A DNA stretch of 36,195 nt from Clostridiales bacterium. Its GTDB lineage: Bacteria > Bacillota > Clostridia > Christensenellales > Aristaeellaceae. Within the stretch, counting starts at the first letter, position 1; every line of letters begins with the position of its first letter. Of this stretch, positions 7,176-15,034 are shown one piece after another. The position numbers and the translations under genes were made by a program. Location: assembly GCA_015056325.1 (NCBI GenBank), contig SVGL01000026.1:1-36195 (forward strand), read 5' to 3'. The notes beneath the pieces were generated by a model that searched no databases, was not told the origin of the DNA, and saw only the letters and a list, made by a program, of their open reading frames with translations.

Positions 7176-7592
7176 ATGAAGAAAATGACCTATATCTGGC
7201 AGGATCGCAAGCGTACCTTCCTGGGCCTGCCCCTGTCCTTTACCCGGTATATGCTGACCGAGGATCGCCTCTTTGTGGAGAAGGGCTTCCTGAACAGCGT
7301 GATGGACGAGGAGAACCTCTATCGTGTGCGGGATATCCGGGTGACCCGCAGCCTGGGGCAAAAGCTCTTTGGCTTGGGCACTGTGACGGTGTATTCCACC
7401 GATGCCTCCAATGGCGAAACGGTGCTCCAGTCCATCAAGAACCCCGTTGAGGTCAAGGAGGAAATCGTCCGTCTGGTGGAAGAGGCCCGCAAGAAGCATG
7501 GCATCCGCGCCAGCGAGATGCTCATGGGTCACCCGACGCACGAATGTGACCATGACGGCGATGGCGTCCCGGATGCGCCCGCCGGCGAATAA
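7176..7592 (+). CDS. PH-domain protein (bPH2/YdbT-like) with a calcium-loop-like C-terminal tail
   Basis: A 138-aa protein. Residues 1-105 fit the bacterial PH-like domain of YdbT/YvcR-type proteins: the core runs through RYMLTEDRLFVEKGF, VRDIRVTRSL and KLFGLGTVTVYS, then IKNPVEVKEEIVRLVEEARK. It has no signal peptide or membrane segment. The tail HECDHDGDGVPDAP (122-135) carries D125, D127, D129 and D133, the spacing of a thrombospondin-3 or dockerin-type calcium loop, which is unusual on a protein with no export signal. The function is unknown. ATG 7176 is preferred over 7149 because AAGGAG sits at 7161-7166. It ends at a shared terminator convergent with pepF. Confidence 0.75.
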   Translation: MKKMTYIWQDRKRTFLGLPLSFTRYMLTEDRLFVEKGFLNSVMDEENLYRVRDIRVTRSLGQKLFGLGTVTVYSTDASNGETVLQSIKNPVEVKEEIVRLVEEARKKHGIRASEMLMGHPTHECDHDGDGVPDAPAGE

Positions 7593-7604
7593 ACCGCAAC
7601 TGAA

Positions 7605-7642
7605 AGCCGCGCTCCCCGTGATGAGGAGCGCGGCTGTTTTTG
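7605..7642. terminator. Terminator between the PH-domain gene and pepF
   Basis: AGCCGCGCTCC (7605-7615) pairs with GGAGCGCGGCT (7625-7635), followed by GTTTTTG on the plus strand. On the minus strand only a short TTTC follows, so it works mainly for the plus-strand gene. Confidence 0.82.
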
Positions 7643-7647
7643 TGTCA

Positions 7648-9402
7648 TCAGGCCTTTTCGCAAAGCTGGCAGAAGGTGTCAATCTCGTTCTTGACGACCT
7701 CCAGGGAAGCACGCCAGAAGTCGGGATCGCGCACGTCGATGCCCACGCTGGCAGCAACCTCCGCAATCGTACCGGAGCCGCAGGAGCGCAGCAGCTGATT
7801 GTACTTGGGCACGAAGGCGTCACCCTCCTTGAGGTACTGAGCAAACACGCCCTTGCCGAACAGCTCGCCGAAGGCATAGGGGAAGTTGTAGAAATTGTAG
7901 CCGCTGGAGTAGTAGTGACTCTTGCAGGCCCACATGTAGGGATGGCGGACATTCTTGTCCAGACCGTCGCCGTAGGTGGCATCCTGGGCGCGGAGCATCG
8001 CGTCCTTCAGCTCGTCCACGGTCATGGCGTGGTCAGCGCGGGTGTCGATGACCTCGGTCTCGAACAGGTACCGGCTGAGAATATCCACGCAGGTCTGGGT
8101 GGACTCCATCAGACTGGCCTCCAGCAGGGTGAATTGCTCGTCTTCGGTGGCGGTCTTCAGTACCTGGTGGGCCAGCATGGTCTCGTTGAAGATGGAGGCC
8201 GTCTCTGCCAGGGGCATGGGGGTACCGGTCAGACAGAAGGGCAGCCCCGCCATGCAGCGGTTGTGCCAGGCGTGCCCCAGCTCATGGGCCAGGGTGGAGA
8301 TGTCGGAGAAGGAGCCCTGATAGTTGGTCAGGATCAGGCTGCGATCGTACTCATGGGCGCCCGCACAGAAGGCGCCGCCGCCCTTGCCCTCGCGGGGGTA
8401 GACGTCGATCCAGCGCTGCTCGAAAGCGTTGTCCATGAACTGCGCCATGGCGGGGGTGAACTTGCCCATCTCGCGCAGCAGTACCTCGCGGGCCTCCTCG
8501 ATGGTGTAGGCCTTGCTGGCCTTACCAACGGGGGCGAACAGGTCGTAGAAGGGCAGACCGTCCGCATGACCCAGATAAGCTGCCTTGGCGCGCAGGTAGC
8601 GGCGGAAGTGGGGCAGATACTCGCGGATGGCGGTGATCATGGCGTCCAGGGTCTCGCGGTCCATGCGGTTCTGGTACAGGCTCATGTCCAGGACGGAGGC
8701 GTGGCCCTTGGCCTTGGCCATGGTGCGGGCTTCCATCTTGATGCTGTTCAGGCAGTAGGACATCGGCAGCTCAAGCTTCTTGTAGGAAGCGATCTCCGCT
8801 TCATAGGCGTCCTTGCGGACGGCAGCGTCGCCGTCGTAGGCCATGCCGCGCACGGCGGGCAGGGGGAGAGTCTCGCCGCGGAAGTCAACAGTGTGGGTGG
8901 AATCCAGCTTGTCCCGCAGCTGGGCGAAGGCGCTGCCGCCGGAGAGACGCATCTGCAGCATCCAGGGCTCGATCTCAGCAGGGATGGTGTGATCGGCGTC
9001 CTTCTTCATCTCCCGCAGAGCGAAGGCGACGGTCTGCAGCTTCTCGGAGGCGGCGATGAGCTCCTCCAGGTTTCCGATGGAGCCTACAAAGCGGGTGATG
9101 GCGCTGTCCACCAGGGAGGCGTCGTTGGCGATGAGAGCCAGCTTGTCCTCGTACTGCTGTGCGGTGCCGTTGGAGGCGTCAGTGGCCAAGGTCAGGCTGG
9201 TGAAGCCATAGAGACGATCCGCCAGGGCGGACATGGCCTCGGATGCGTCCATCAGCTTTTCCAGCTTCTCCTGGGTGGGGATATCGCTGTCCAGCAGGGT
9301 CTTCTGCTCGGCGATCATCTCCGGCCACTTGGCCAGATCGGAGAGGTAGGCTTCATCCTCGAAACCCTTGTACAGGAAGGAAAGATCCCAGGTATTCTTC
9401 AT
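7648..9402 (-). CDS. pepF: Oligoendopeptidase F, M3 family zinc metallopeptidase
   Basis: A cytoplasmic 584-aa oligopeptidase of family M3B. The zinc motif is HELGH (373-377), with the third ligand expected at E400 in AETASIFNE. The C-terminal HPYMWACKSHYYSSGYNFYNFPYAFG stretch carries the substrate-binding His/Tyr residues typical of PepF. The start is taken at ATG 9402, 8 nt after AAGGAG; the in-frame ATG at 9411 is only 3 nt from it. The upstream PHP gene stops 12 nt before, with the pepF ribosome binding site directly beside its stop codon, so the two are translationally close and share a transcript. Confidence 0.93.
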   Translation of the reverse strand: MKNTWDLSFLYKGFEDEAYLSDLAKWPEMIAEQKTLLDSDIPTQEKLEKLMDASEAMSALADRLYGFTSLTLATDASNGTAQQYEDKLALIANDASLVDSAITRFVGSIGNLEELIAASEKLQTVAFALREMKKDADHTIPAEIEPWMLQMRLSGGSAFAQLRDKLDSTHTVDFRGETLPLPAVRGMAYDGDAAVRKDAYEAEIASYKKLELPMSYCLNSIKMEARTMAKAKGHASVLDMSLYQNRMDRETLDAMITAIREYLPHFRRYLRAKAAYLGHADGLPFYDLFAPVGKASKAYTIEEAREVLLREMGKFTPAMAQFMDNAFEQRWIDVYPREGKGGGAFCAGAHEYDRSLILTNYQGSFSDISTLAHELGHAWHNRCMAGLPFCLTGTPMPLAETASIFNETMLAHQVLKTATEDEQFTLLEASLMESTQTCVDILSRYLFETEVIDTRADHAMTVDELKDAMLRAQDATYGDGLDKNVRHPYMWACKSHYYSSGYNFYNFPYAFGELFGKGVFAQYLKEGDAFVPKYNQLLRSCGSGTIAEVAASVGIDVRDPDFWRASLEVVKNEIDTFCQLCEKA

Positions 9403-9414
9403 AACATTCACTCC

Positions 9415-10188
9415 TTACAGGATATTGTCAACGATGCGGTGGCCCAGGGCGTTCAGACGCTTAACACCCTCGTCCCAAACGATGCTGTTGCGCAGCTGGG
9501 CAGGGTCGTGGGCATCCACGCCAAGGATGACGTCATTGTCCCACTTGAGGATATAGCGCCAGAAATCGGCGTTGGGGTAGCCACGGGAGCGGCCGGTCAT
9601 TTCGCCCAGCAGCCCCAGCAGGTTGTACTCGATGGGCATACGGGCATCCTTGGCGGCCTGGCAGATCATATCAGCAGCCTCCATGCATACGGGGGAGAGC
9701 TCGTCGCGGTACATCATGTACAGGTCAGGATGGGCGACATAGGCGTAAAGTCCGGTACGGATGCCCTTGACGGTTTCCTCGGCATAGCGGAGGACTTCAT
9801 CGTCCTCACGGCAGCTGATGCCGATGTAGGGATAGTGCTCCTCGGTGTGGAGGAAGTGGCAGGCAAGGATGAAGTACTCGCAGCCCTCGTCCCGCCAGCG
9901 CTTGAGCTGATCGATGTAGCGGTCATAATGCTCACACTCCAGGCCCAGGCGGATGTCGATCTGCCCCCGGTATTTCTCCTTCAGCGTGAGGATGGACTGA
10001 CGATACTCCGCCCATTGGGTGGGCAGCATGCGGCAGTGGCTGACGTAATCGCTCTGGAAGGCCCAGGGCGCATGGTCCGCAAAACCGAGCACGTCAAAGC
10101 TGCTTTCGAGGGCGGCCTGCACGAACTGCTCGTCAGTACCGATGGCGTGCTTGCAGCGGGTGGTATGGGTGTGGAAGTTGTGTTTCAT
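9415..10188 (-). CDS. PHP-domain phosphatase, histidinol-phosphatase (HisJ/HisK) family
   Basis: A 257-aa metal-dependent PHP phosphoesterase. The first motif is HFHTHT near the N-terminus (NFHTHTTRCKHA), with FADHAPW, LGLECEHY, ILACHFLH, VAHPD and VDAHDP further on, as in histidinol-phosphate phosphatase of the B. subtilis HisK (YtvP) type. No other his gene is nearby, so another phosphoester substrate is possible. ATG 10188 has AGGGGA 10 nt upstream. It lies between gntR (63 bp upstream, behind a hairpin) and pepF (12 bp downstream), all on the minus strand. Confidence 0.82.
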   Translation of the reverse strand: MKHNFHTHTTRCKHAIGTDEQFVQAALESSFDVLGFADHAPWAFQSDYVSHCRMLPTQWAEYRQSILTLKEKYRGQIDIRLGLECEHYDRYIDQLKRWRDEGCEYFILACHFLHTEEHYPYIGISCREDDEVLRYAEETVKGIRTGLYAYVAHPDLYMMYRDELSPVCMEAADMICQAAKDARMPIEYNLLGLLGEMTGRSRGYPNADFWRYILKWDNDVILGVDAHDPAQLRNSIVWDEGVKRLNALGHRIVDNIL

Positions 10189-10215
10189 GGGTACATTTCC
10201 CCTGATGTGAAATAG

Positions 10216-10244
10216 CCTGGCTGACAATGAGGCTGTCAGCCAGG
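10216..10244 (-). terminator. Stem-loop between gntR and the PHP gene (partial terminator)
   Basis: A perfect 11-bp stem CCTGGCTGACA/TGTCAGCCAGG with a 7-nt loop. On the minus strand it is followed by CTATTTC, not a full U-run, so it may attenuate or protect mRNA ends and not stop transcription fully. Confidence 0.5.
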
Positions 10245-10250
10245 TGAAGG

Positions 10251-10940
10251 TTAGAAGTTTTGATGCTTACGCTGCTCAGCCAGGGCAGCCAGGCACATCT
10301 CCTTGGAACGGTTGATGTGACGCTCGGTCAGGTCCTGGAAGCCAGCCAGGTCGCGCTTCTCAATGAAGTCCACCAGGGCGTAATGCTCCTTATGAGCGTC
10401 CAGCAGATGATCCTCCTGACGGATAGCCATGGCGGAGAAGCGTGTGATGAACTCGTCCTGGCCCTCGATGACGCGCAGAATGCGGTTCTGGCCGCAGAGG
10501 TTGGTCATCTGGCGATGGAAGGCGCGGGTGACGGGGGACAGGGCGTCGAAATCCTTGGCCTCGATCAGATCGTCCATCTCGTGCAGGTGGGCGCGCAGTG
10601 CGGCGATGTCCTCCTCGGTGGCCTTCTCGATGATGGCGGGCAGAGTCAGCATCTCCAGGGCGTTGCGGATGGTGTAGATCTCCTCCACATCAGCGATGGT
10701 GAAGGCGCGCACCACCACGCCGCGGCGCAGCACGTACTCCACCAGACCGTCCCGCTCCAGCTTGCGCAGGGCCTCGCGCAGGGGGGTGCGGCTGATATGC
10801 AGACGGTCGGCATAGTCGGTTTCAACGATACGCTCACCAGCGGGAATTTCGCCGGTGATGATGGCGTGCTTGAGCACCTCGTAGGCGATCTCACGGATCG
10901 GGCGGCTTTCCATCATGGGCTGAAAGGAAATGGTATTCAT
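10251..10940 (-). CDS. GntR-family transcriptional regulator, FCD (FadR-like) subfamily
   Basis: A 229-aa regulator. The N-terminal winged helix (about residues 13-77) has the GntR signature around IVETDYADRLHISRTPLREALRKLE and the wing GLVEYVLRRGVVVRAF. The C-terminal all-helical FCD domain (about 84-220) has the usual metal/ligand pattern (D..., FHRQM, H at the end of helices). FCD regulators sense sugar acids, keto acids or fatty acids. The effector here is unknown; a uronate is possible given kduI/kduD 5 kb away. The gene has its own strong promoter and a palindrome overlapping the -10, which suggests autoregulation. ATG 10940 has AAGGAG 9 nt upstream. Confidence 0.9.
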   Translation of the reverse strand: MNTISFQPMMESRPIREIAYEVLKHAIITGEIPAGERIVETDYADRLHISRTPLREALRKLERDGLVEYVLRRGVVVRAFTIADVEEIYTIRNALEMLTLPAIIEKATEEDIAALRAHLHEMDDLIEAKDFDALSPVTRAFHRQMTNLCGQNRILRVIEGQDEFITRFSAMAIRQEDHLLDAHKEHYALVDFIEKRDLAGFQDLTERHINRSKEMCLAALAEQRKHQNF

Positions 10941-10976
10941 CAGGGATTGCTCCTTTGGTATATGAAATCAACTGAG

Positions 10977-11125
10977 GTCGGGCAAAGCCCGACTAGTCAG
11001 AGCCGTTGCGTGCAATGGCCGAGTGAACCGTCTCCACAGTGTGGAGTTGCCCTGAAAGGGCAAAGGTTCCGCAGAGAAACGTAGGTGTATGCCAGCACTC
11101 GGTCTTGTGCCGAGGGATGGCCGAA
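10977..11125 (-). repeat. Dispersed multi-hairpin repeat, copy D (gntR leader)
   Basis: On the minus strand it reads TTCGGCCATC, hairpin CTCGG/CCGAG (11098-11114), then GTGCTGGCATACACC, matching copy A at most positions. It continues with hairpins at 11047-11061 (GCCC/GGGC), 11031-11045 (CTCCAC/GTGGAG) and 10977-10993 (GTCGGGC/GCCCGAC). It lies in the transcribed leader of gntR, downstream of the start of transcription. Confidence 0.6.
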
Positions 11126-11131
11126 ATGCAT

Positions 11132-11164
11132 ATTGTATGCACTTTGGATACAATAATAATACAA
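11132..11164. promoter_or_regulatory. Probable GntR operator
   Basis: An inverted repeat ATTGTAT (11132-11138) and ATACAAT (11148-11154) with a 9-bp spacer, plus a third half-site ATACAA (11159-11164). It covers the start of transcription and the -10 of gntR, a position fit for autorepression. Assignment to this regulator is inference. Confidence 0.5.
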
Positions 11165-11181
11165 AAAACAATCCTTGTCAA
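11153..11181 (-). promoter_or_regulatory. Strong sigma-A promoter of gntR
   Basis: A perfect TTGACA (11176-11181), a 17-bp spacer and TATTAT (11153-11158) on the minus strand. The gntR leader is then about 205 nt long. Confidence 0.9.
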
Positions 11182-11225
11182 GATACGAAAACGTTTTTCT
11201 GCTGGAAAACGCTGGAATTCGGGCG

Positions 11226-11256
11226 AAAAACGGGGACGCTCCGTATGGAACGTCCC
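11226..11256 (-). terminator. Intrinsic terminator after metK
   Basis: A 10-bp stem 11233-11242 with 11247-11256 around a 4-nt loop, followed on the minus strand by CGTTTTTCG. A T-run on the plus side also exists. Confidence 0.85.
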
Positions 11257-11263
11257 GGCTTTT

Positions 11264-12430
11264 TTAGCTGTTGACAGCGGCCTTGAGGGCGTCGACGAAG
11301 TCGGTCTGCTCCCAGGGCATGTTTTCCTTGCCGAAGTGGCCGTAGTTGCAGTTGGCGCGGTAGATGGGACGGCGCAGCTGCAGGCGATCGATGATGGCGT
11401 TGGGGCGCAGGTCGAAGACCTCGTTCACCGCGGCGGAGAGCACGTCATCCGCGACCACGCCGGTACCCTTGGTGTCCACGCACAGGGAGACGGGCTGAGC
11501 GACGCCGATGGCGTAGGCCAGCTGGATCTCGCACTGCTTGGCCAGGCCGGCAGCCACGATGTTCTTCGCCACATGACGGGCCGCATAGGCAGCGGAGCGG
11601 TCAACCTTCGTGGGGTCCTTGCCGGAGAAGGCGCCGCCGCCGTGGGGCGCGTAGCCGCCGTAGGTGTCCACGATGATCTTGCGGCCGGTCAGGCCGGAGT
11701 CACCCGCGGGGCCGCCGATCACGAAGCGGCCGGTGGGGTTGATGAAGTAGCGGGTCTCGGCGGTCAACATATCCGCGGGGATCACGGGAGCCACGACGTG
11801 CTCCAGCAGCGCCGCGCGGATCTCCTCCTGGGTGATTTCCTCGTCATGCTGGGTGGAGATGACGATGGTGTCCACAGCCACGGGCTTGCCGTCCTCGTAG
11901 ATCACCGTCACCTGGGACTTGCCGTCGGGACGCAGCCAGGGCAAGGTGCCGTTCTTGCGCACCTCGGTCAGGCGGCGGGTCAGACGGTGGGCATAGGCGA
12001 TGGCGGTGGGCATCAGCTCAGGGGTCTCATTGCAGGCGTAACCGAACATCATGCCCTGATCGCCGGCGCCGGTGTCGTTGATGTCGGTGTCGCGGGATTC
12101 CAGCGCGGAGTCAACGCCCATGGCGATGTCGGGGCTCTGGGCGTGCACGGCGGTCAGCACCGCGCAGGTGTTGCCGTCGAAGCACAGCTCGCTCGAGTTG
12201 TAGCCGATGTCCAGCACGACCTCGCGGACGATGGAAGGGATATCCACCTTGGCGTTGGTGGTGATTTCACCCATGACCATCACCATGCCGGTGGTGGCGC
12301 AGGTCTCGCAGGCCACGCGGGACATGGGATCCTGGGCGAGCATCGCGTCCAGAACAGCGTCGGACACCTGGTCGCAGAGTTTATCGGGATGGCCTTCGGT
12401 GACGGATTCAGAAGTGAAGAGCTTGCGCAT
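11264..12430 (-). CDS. metK: S-adenosylmethionine synthetase
   Basis: MetK makes S-adenosylmethionine from ATP and methionine in the cytoplasm. The 388-aa product has the hallmark motifs GHPDK (13-17), [12 protein letters not shown], the glycine-rich [18 protein letters not shown] region and [10 protein letters not shown]. The start ATG 12430 is preceded by AAAGGAG. The gene lies behind a complete SAM-I riboswitch with an expression-platform terminator, so its own product should shut off its transcription. SAM from this enzyme also feeds the several methyltransferases and the radical SAM enzyme MtaB encoded nearby. Confidence 0.97.
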   Translation of the reverse strand: MRKLFTSESVTEGHPDKLCDQVSDAVLDAMLAQDPMSRVACETCATTGMVMVMGEITTNAKVDIPSIVREVVLDIGYNSSELCFDGNTCAVLTAVHAQSPDIAMGVDSALESRDTDINDTGAGDQGMMFGYACNETPELMPTAIAYAHRLTRRLTEVRKNGTLPWLRPDGKSQVTVIYEDGKPVAVDTIVISTQHDEEITQEEIRAALLEHVVAPVIPADMLTAETRYFINPTGRFVIGGPAGDSGLTGRKIIVDTYGGYAPHGGGAFSGKDPTKVDRSAAYAARHVAKNIVAAGLAKQCEIQLAYAIGVAQPVSLCVDTKGTGVVADDVLSAAVNEVFDLRPNAIIDRLQLRRPIYRANCNYGHFGKENMPWEQTDFVDALKAAVNS

Positions 12431-12474
12431 GTGTGGCGCTCCTTTCGCGGGTCGACAGGGCTATGCGTCCTGGG

Positions 12475-12512
12475 AAAAAAGAAACCGACTGTCTTGCACA
12501 CAAAACAGCCGG
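12475..12512 (-). terminator. Terminator of the SAM riboswitch expression platform
   Basis: On the minus strand CCGGCTGTTTTG pairs with CAAGACAGTCGG (12501-12512 with 12485-12496, two G-U pairs), followed by TTTCTTTTTT. It lies between the aptamer and metK. Confidence 0.9.
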
Positions 12513-12531
12513 GTGGATCACAATGATCTTC

Positions 12532-12686
12532 CTTATCTGCCAGGGGTCTTCGACCCATTTCAAAGGAGAAAACTGTTCCTTTGAGATCGGTCGTAACAGG
12601 TGTGCACCCTTGTGGGATTTGGCACCTACGCTTTCGCTGGGTTGCCGTGGCTTCATCGGGCCCATCCCTCTGCCACTCGTGATAAG
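12532..12686 (-). promoter_or_regulatory. SAM-I riboswitch (S-box) aptamer
   Basis: Read on the minus strand from 12686, the P1 strand CTTATC is followed by the SAM-I core: GAGGGA, GGCCC, GATGAAGCC, GGCAACC and AGGTGCCAAATCCC. The closing P1 strand GATAAG is at 12532-12537. The order and spacing match the S-box consensus, with an enlarged P4 region. SAM binding should favour the downstream terminator and turn metK off. Confidence 0.95.
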
Positions 12687-12699
12687 GTATGTAGCGCGT

Positions 12700-12860
12700 A
12701 TCTCTTCACTCGTCAAGCACATTTTCGGCATCTTTCCATGCGCTTCTGCGTCTTCAAACCTCGATTTACCTCCAGTAAACCTTCGGTTTTCATCCTTGAA
12801 TCACAGGAAAACCTGCTCGAAACTGCACTTGTCTCATTTCAGTGACACGCTCCAGTTTGC
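12700..12860 (-). other. Structured leader segment upstream of the SAM riboswitch
   Basis: About 160 nt between the distal promoter and the aptamer. The minus-strand RNA has four successive hairpins: 12807-12813/12785-12791 (7 bp), 12775-12781/12763-12769 (7 bp with one G-U), 12748-12750/12741-12743 (AGAA tetraloop) and 12729-12732/12739-12742. Only very short reading frames occur. Its role is unknown. Confidence 0.5.
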
Positions 12861-12867
12861 GGACAGA

Positions 12868-12896
12868 ATACTATCATATTCCGCCTGATTCGTCAA
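12868..12896 (-). promoter_or_regulatory. Promoter of metK
   Basis: TTGACG (12891-12896), a 17-bp spacer and TAGTAT (12868-12873) on the minus strand. It lies just downstream of the ywlC stop codon and would include the extra leader segment and the riboswitch in the transcript. Confidence 0.8.
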
Positions 12897-12916
12897 TAGG
12901 GAAAATGCAGGAAATC

Positions 12917-13963
12917 TTACAAAATTTCTGCTGCATTCACCGTTCTGAAGGCCGCGGCCCGTCCCAGCCGGTTCATGACGGCCAGGCCCACGCCCTCCGG
13001 AGGTACGACCTCGGAGAAGATCACGTCCATCTTTTCGTCATCCAGCTCGCGCAGGGTCGCGAAGAGACGGTGCGCCACTTCAGACGGGTCGTCCTTATGG
13101 CCGATGTCATGAGGATGGCAGTCCTTGAGGGCCTCTACGTGCTCGGTGAAGCACATCACGCAGGCACGGTGGCCTTCGCCTTCCGCGTGGGTGTGGAGGC
13201 GGCGCAGAGCTTCCACCACTTGGGATTCCTCGCCCTCGATGAGCGTCACCTGGCCGTCGGGGGAGTAGTGCCTGTACATCATGCCGGGGGAGAGCGCCTT
13301 TTCACCCTTTTCCAGCGGACGGAGGATGCTGCCGGCCAGATCAACCTCGCCGATGACGGCCTCCAGCATGGCCTTCGTGACCCCGCCGGGCCGCAGGATG
13401 CAGGGCTTTTCTCCTGCCAGGGAGATGACGGTGGACTCCAGGCCCACGTCGCTCTCGCCGCCATCGATGATCAGTCGAATTCGCCCGTCCATGTCGTCGA
13501 AGACGTGCTGCGCGGCGGTGGGGCTGGGCTTGCCGGAACGGTTCGCGCTGGGGGCTGCGATGGGCAGATTGCAGGCCGCCAAAAGCGCCATCGCCACCGG
13601 ATGGGAGGGCATGCGCACAGCCACGGTGTCCAGGTTTGCTGTGACCACATCGGGCACGGCGGCCTTGCGGGGCAGGATGATGGTCAGCGGGCCGGGCCAG
13701 AAGGCGTCCATCAGGCGAATTGCGGTGTCGTTGACCTCGCAGATGCCGTTGAGCTGGCTGCGGTCATGGATGTGCACGATCAGCGGATTGTCCGCCGGGC
13801 GGCCCTTGGCGGCAAAGATGCCGCGGACAGCCTCCGCGTCCAGCGCGTGGGCGCCCAGGCCATACACCGTCTCGGTGGGGAAGGCCACCAGCTGGCCCTC
13901 AGCCAGCAGGCGGGCTGCCAGAGCCAGGGATTCATCCGTTGCGGGGAGAAGTTGGGTGTTCAT
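12917..13963 (-). CDS. ywlC: L-threonylcarbamoyladenylate synthase, Sua5/YwlC type
   Basis: The enzyme makes threonylcarbamoyl-AMP from threonine, bicarbonate and ATP, the first step of the t6A37 tRNA modification. At 348 aa it is the long Sua5 form. The YrdC domain (about residues 8-205) carries FPTETVYGLG, KGRPADNPLIVHI and SANRSGKPSPT, and the C-terminal Sua5 domain includes the linker SPGMMYRHYSP. The start 13963 has GAGGAA 5-6 nt upstream. It follows prfA by 12 bp on the same strand and is the last gene of the yqhQ-prmC-prfA-ywlC cluster, a common Bacillota order. No clear terminator follows, so some readthrough into metK is possible. Confidence 0.95.
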   Translation of the reverse strand: MNTQLLPATDESLALAARLLAEGQLVAFPTETVYGLGAHALDAEAVRGIFAAKGRPADNPLIVHIHDRSQLNGICEVNDTAIRLMDAFWPGPLTIILPRKAAVPDVVTANLDTVAVRMPSHPVAMALLAACNLPIAAPSANRSGKPSPTAAQHVFDDMDGRIRLIIDGGESDVGLESTVISLAGEKPCILRPGGVTKAMLEAVIGEVDLAGSILRPLEKGEKALSPGMMYRHYSPDGQVTLIEGEESQVVEALRRLHTHAEGEGHRACVMCFTEHVEALKDCHPHDIGHKDDPSEVAHRLFATLRELDDEKMDVIFSEVVPPEGVGLAVMNRLGRAAAFRTVNAAEIL

Positions 13964-13975
13964 GTTGATTCCTCT

Positions 13976-15034
13976 TTATGTAAGGCTGCGCAGCTTGGCG
14001 GCCTGTTCCTCCGCCTTGAGCGCGTCGATGATCTCGTCCAGATCGCCATCCATGATCGAATGGATGGCGTAGATGGTCAGCCCGATGCGGTGATCGGTCA
14101 CGCGTCCCTCGTGGAAATTGTAGGTGCGGATGCGCTCCGACCGGTCGCCGGTGCCCACCTGAATGCGGCGGTTCTCAGCGTAGGCGGCGTCGGATGCAGT
14201 ACGTTTCTCCTCCAGGAGGCGGGTGCGCAGGAGCTGCATGGCGCGGGCGCGGTTCTGGATCTGGCTGCGCTCGCTCTGGCAGGCGGCCACCATGCCCGTG
14301 GGCAGATGGGTGATGCGAACCGCGCTGTCGGTCTTGTTGATGTGCTGACCGCCGTGGCCGCTGGCGCGGTAGGTGTCGATGCGCAGGTCGCCCGGGTCGA
14401 TGTCGATGTCAACGTCCTCGGCCTCGGGGAGGACCGCCACAGTGATGGTGGAGGTCTGCCGCTTGCCGTTGGCCTCGGTGACGGGGATGCGCTGCACCCG
14501 GTGGACGCCGCTTTCGTACTTCATGCGGGCGAAGGCGCCGCTGCCCACGATGGAGAAGGCGCACTCCTTCACGCCGCCCAGCTCGGTCTCCTGGGTGTAG
14601 ATCGGCTCTACCCGGAAGCCGCAGCGCTCGGCGTAGCGGCTGTACATGCGCACTACGTCCGCCGCGAAGAGGCAGCTTTCCTCGCCGCCCGCACCGCCGC
14701 GGACTTCGATGATGACGCTGCGGTCATCGTCCGGGTCGCGGGGGAGGAGCAGGATGCGCAGCTCCTGCTCCATGGCGGATTTCTGTGGAAGCAGCACATC
14801 CAGTTCCTCGCGGGCCATGTCGGCCAGGTCGGGGTCGGCGAGCATTTCTTCGGCTTGTGCGATAGCGTCCTGCAGGCGCTGGTAGCGCCGCCATACTTCG
14901 ACCTGGGGTTCCAGGGCAGAGCGCTCCTTCAGGCAAGCCTGATAGTACGCCGTATCCGCGATGACCACCGACTGGACGATGGCCTCTGACAGCTCCTCGT
15001 ACCGGGAGGCGATCCACTCAAACTTGTCAAACAT
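13976..15034 (-). CDS. prfA: Peptide chain release factor 1
   Basis: RF1 reads UAA and UAG and triggers peptide release. The 352-aa protein has the GGQ motif (228-230, in ASGHGGQHINK), whose Gln is the target of PrmC, and the PxT codon-recognition tripeptide as PVT (184-186), which marks RF1 and not RF2. ATG 15034 overlaps the prmC stop codon in the sequence TGATG; a GTG immediately before it is an alternative start that adds one residue. The neighbouring prmC encodes its methyltransferase. Confidence 0.96.
   Translation of the reverse strand: MFDKFEWIASRYEELSEAIVQSVVIADTAYYQACLKERSALEPQVEVWRRYQRLQDAIAQAEEMLADPDLADMAREELDVLLPQKSAMEQELRILLLPRDPDDDRSVIIEVRGGAGGEESCLFAADVVRMYSRYAERCGFRVEPIYTQETELGGVKECAFSIVGSGAFARMKYESGVHRVQRIPVTEANGKRQTSTITVAVLPEAEDVDIDIDPGDLRIDTYRASGHGGQHINKTDSAVRITHLPTGMVAACQSERSQIQNRARAMQLLRTRLLEEKRTASDAAYAENRRIQVGTGDRSERIRTYNFHEGRVTDHRIGLTIYAIHSIMDGDLDEIIDALKAEEQAAKLRSLT

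Noticed and set aside
7402..10215. A 937-codon open frame on the plus strand opposite pepF, the PHP gene and gntR
   Set aside because: It is the mirror frame of three clear minus-strand genes in GC-rich DNA. It has no ribosome binding site and no family-like sequence.
12688..12716. Promoter-like TTGACG-17-TACATA just upstream of the SAM aptamer
   Set aside because: The spacing is good, but transcription would begin within or after the 5' strand of stem P1 and break the aptamer. The promoter at 12868-12896 is preferred, although RNA mapping could overturn this.
12842..14989. A 715-codon open frame on the plus strand opposite ywlC and prfA
   Set aside because: It is a shadow of two well-supported genes and starts inside the metK promoter region.
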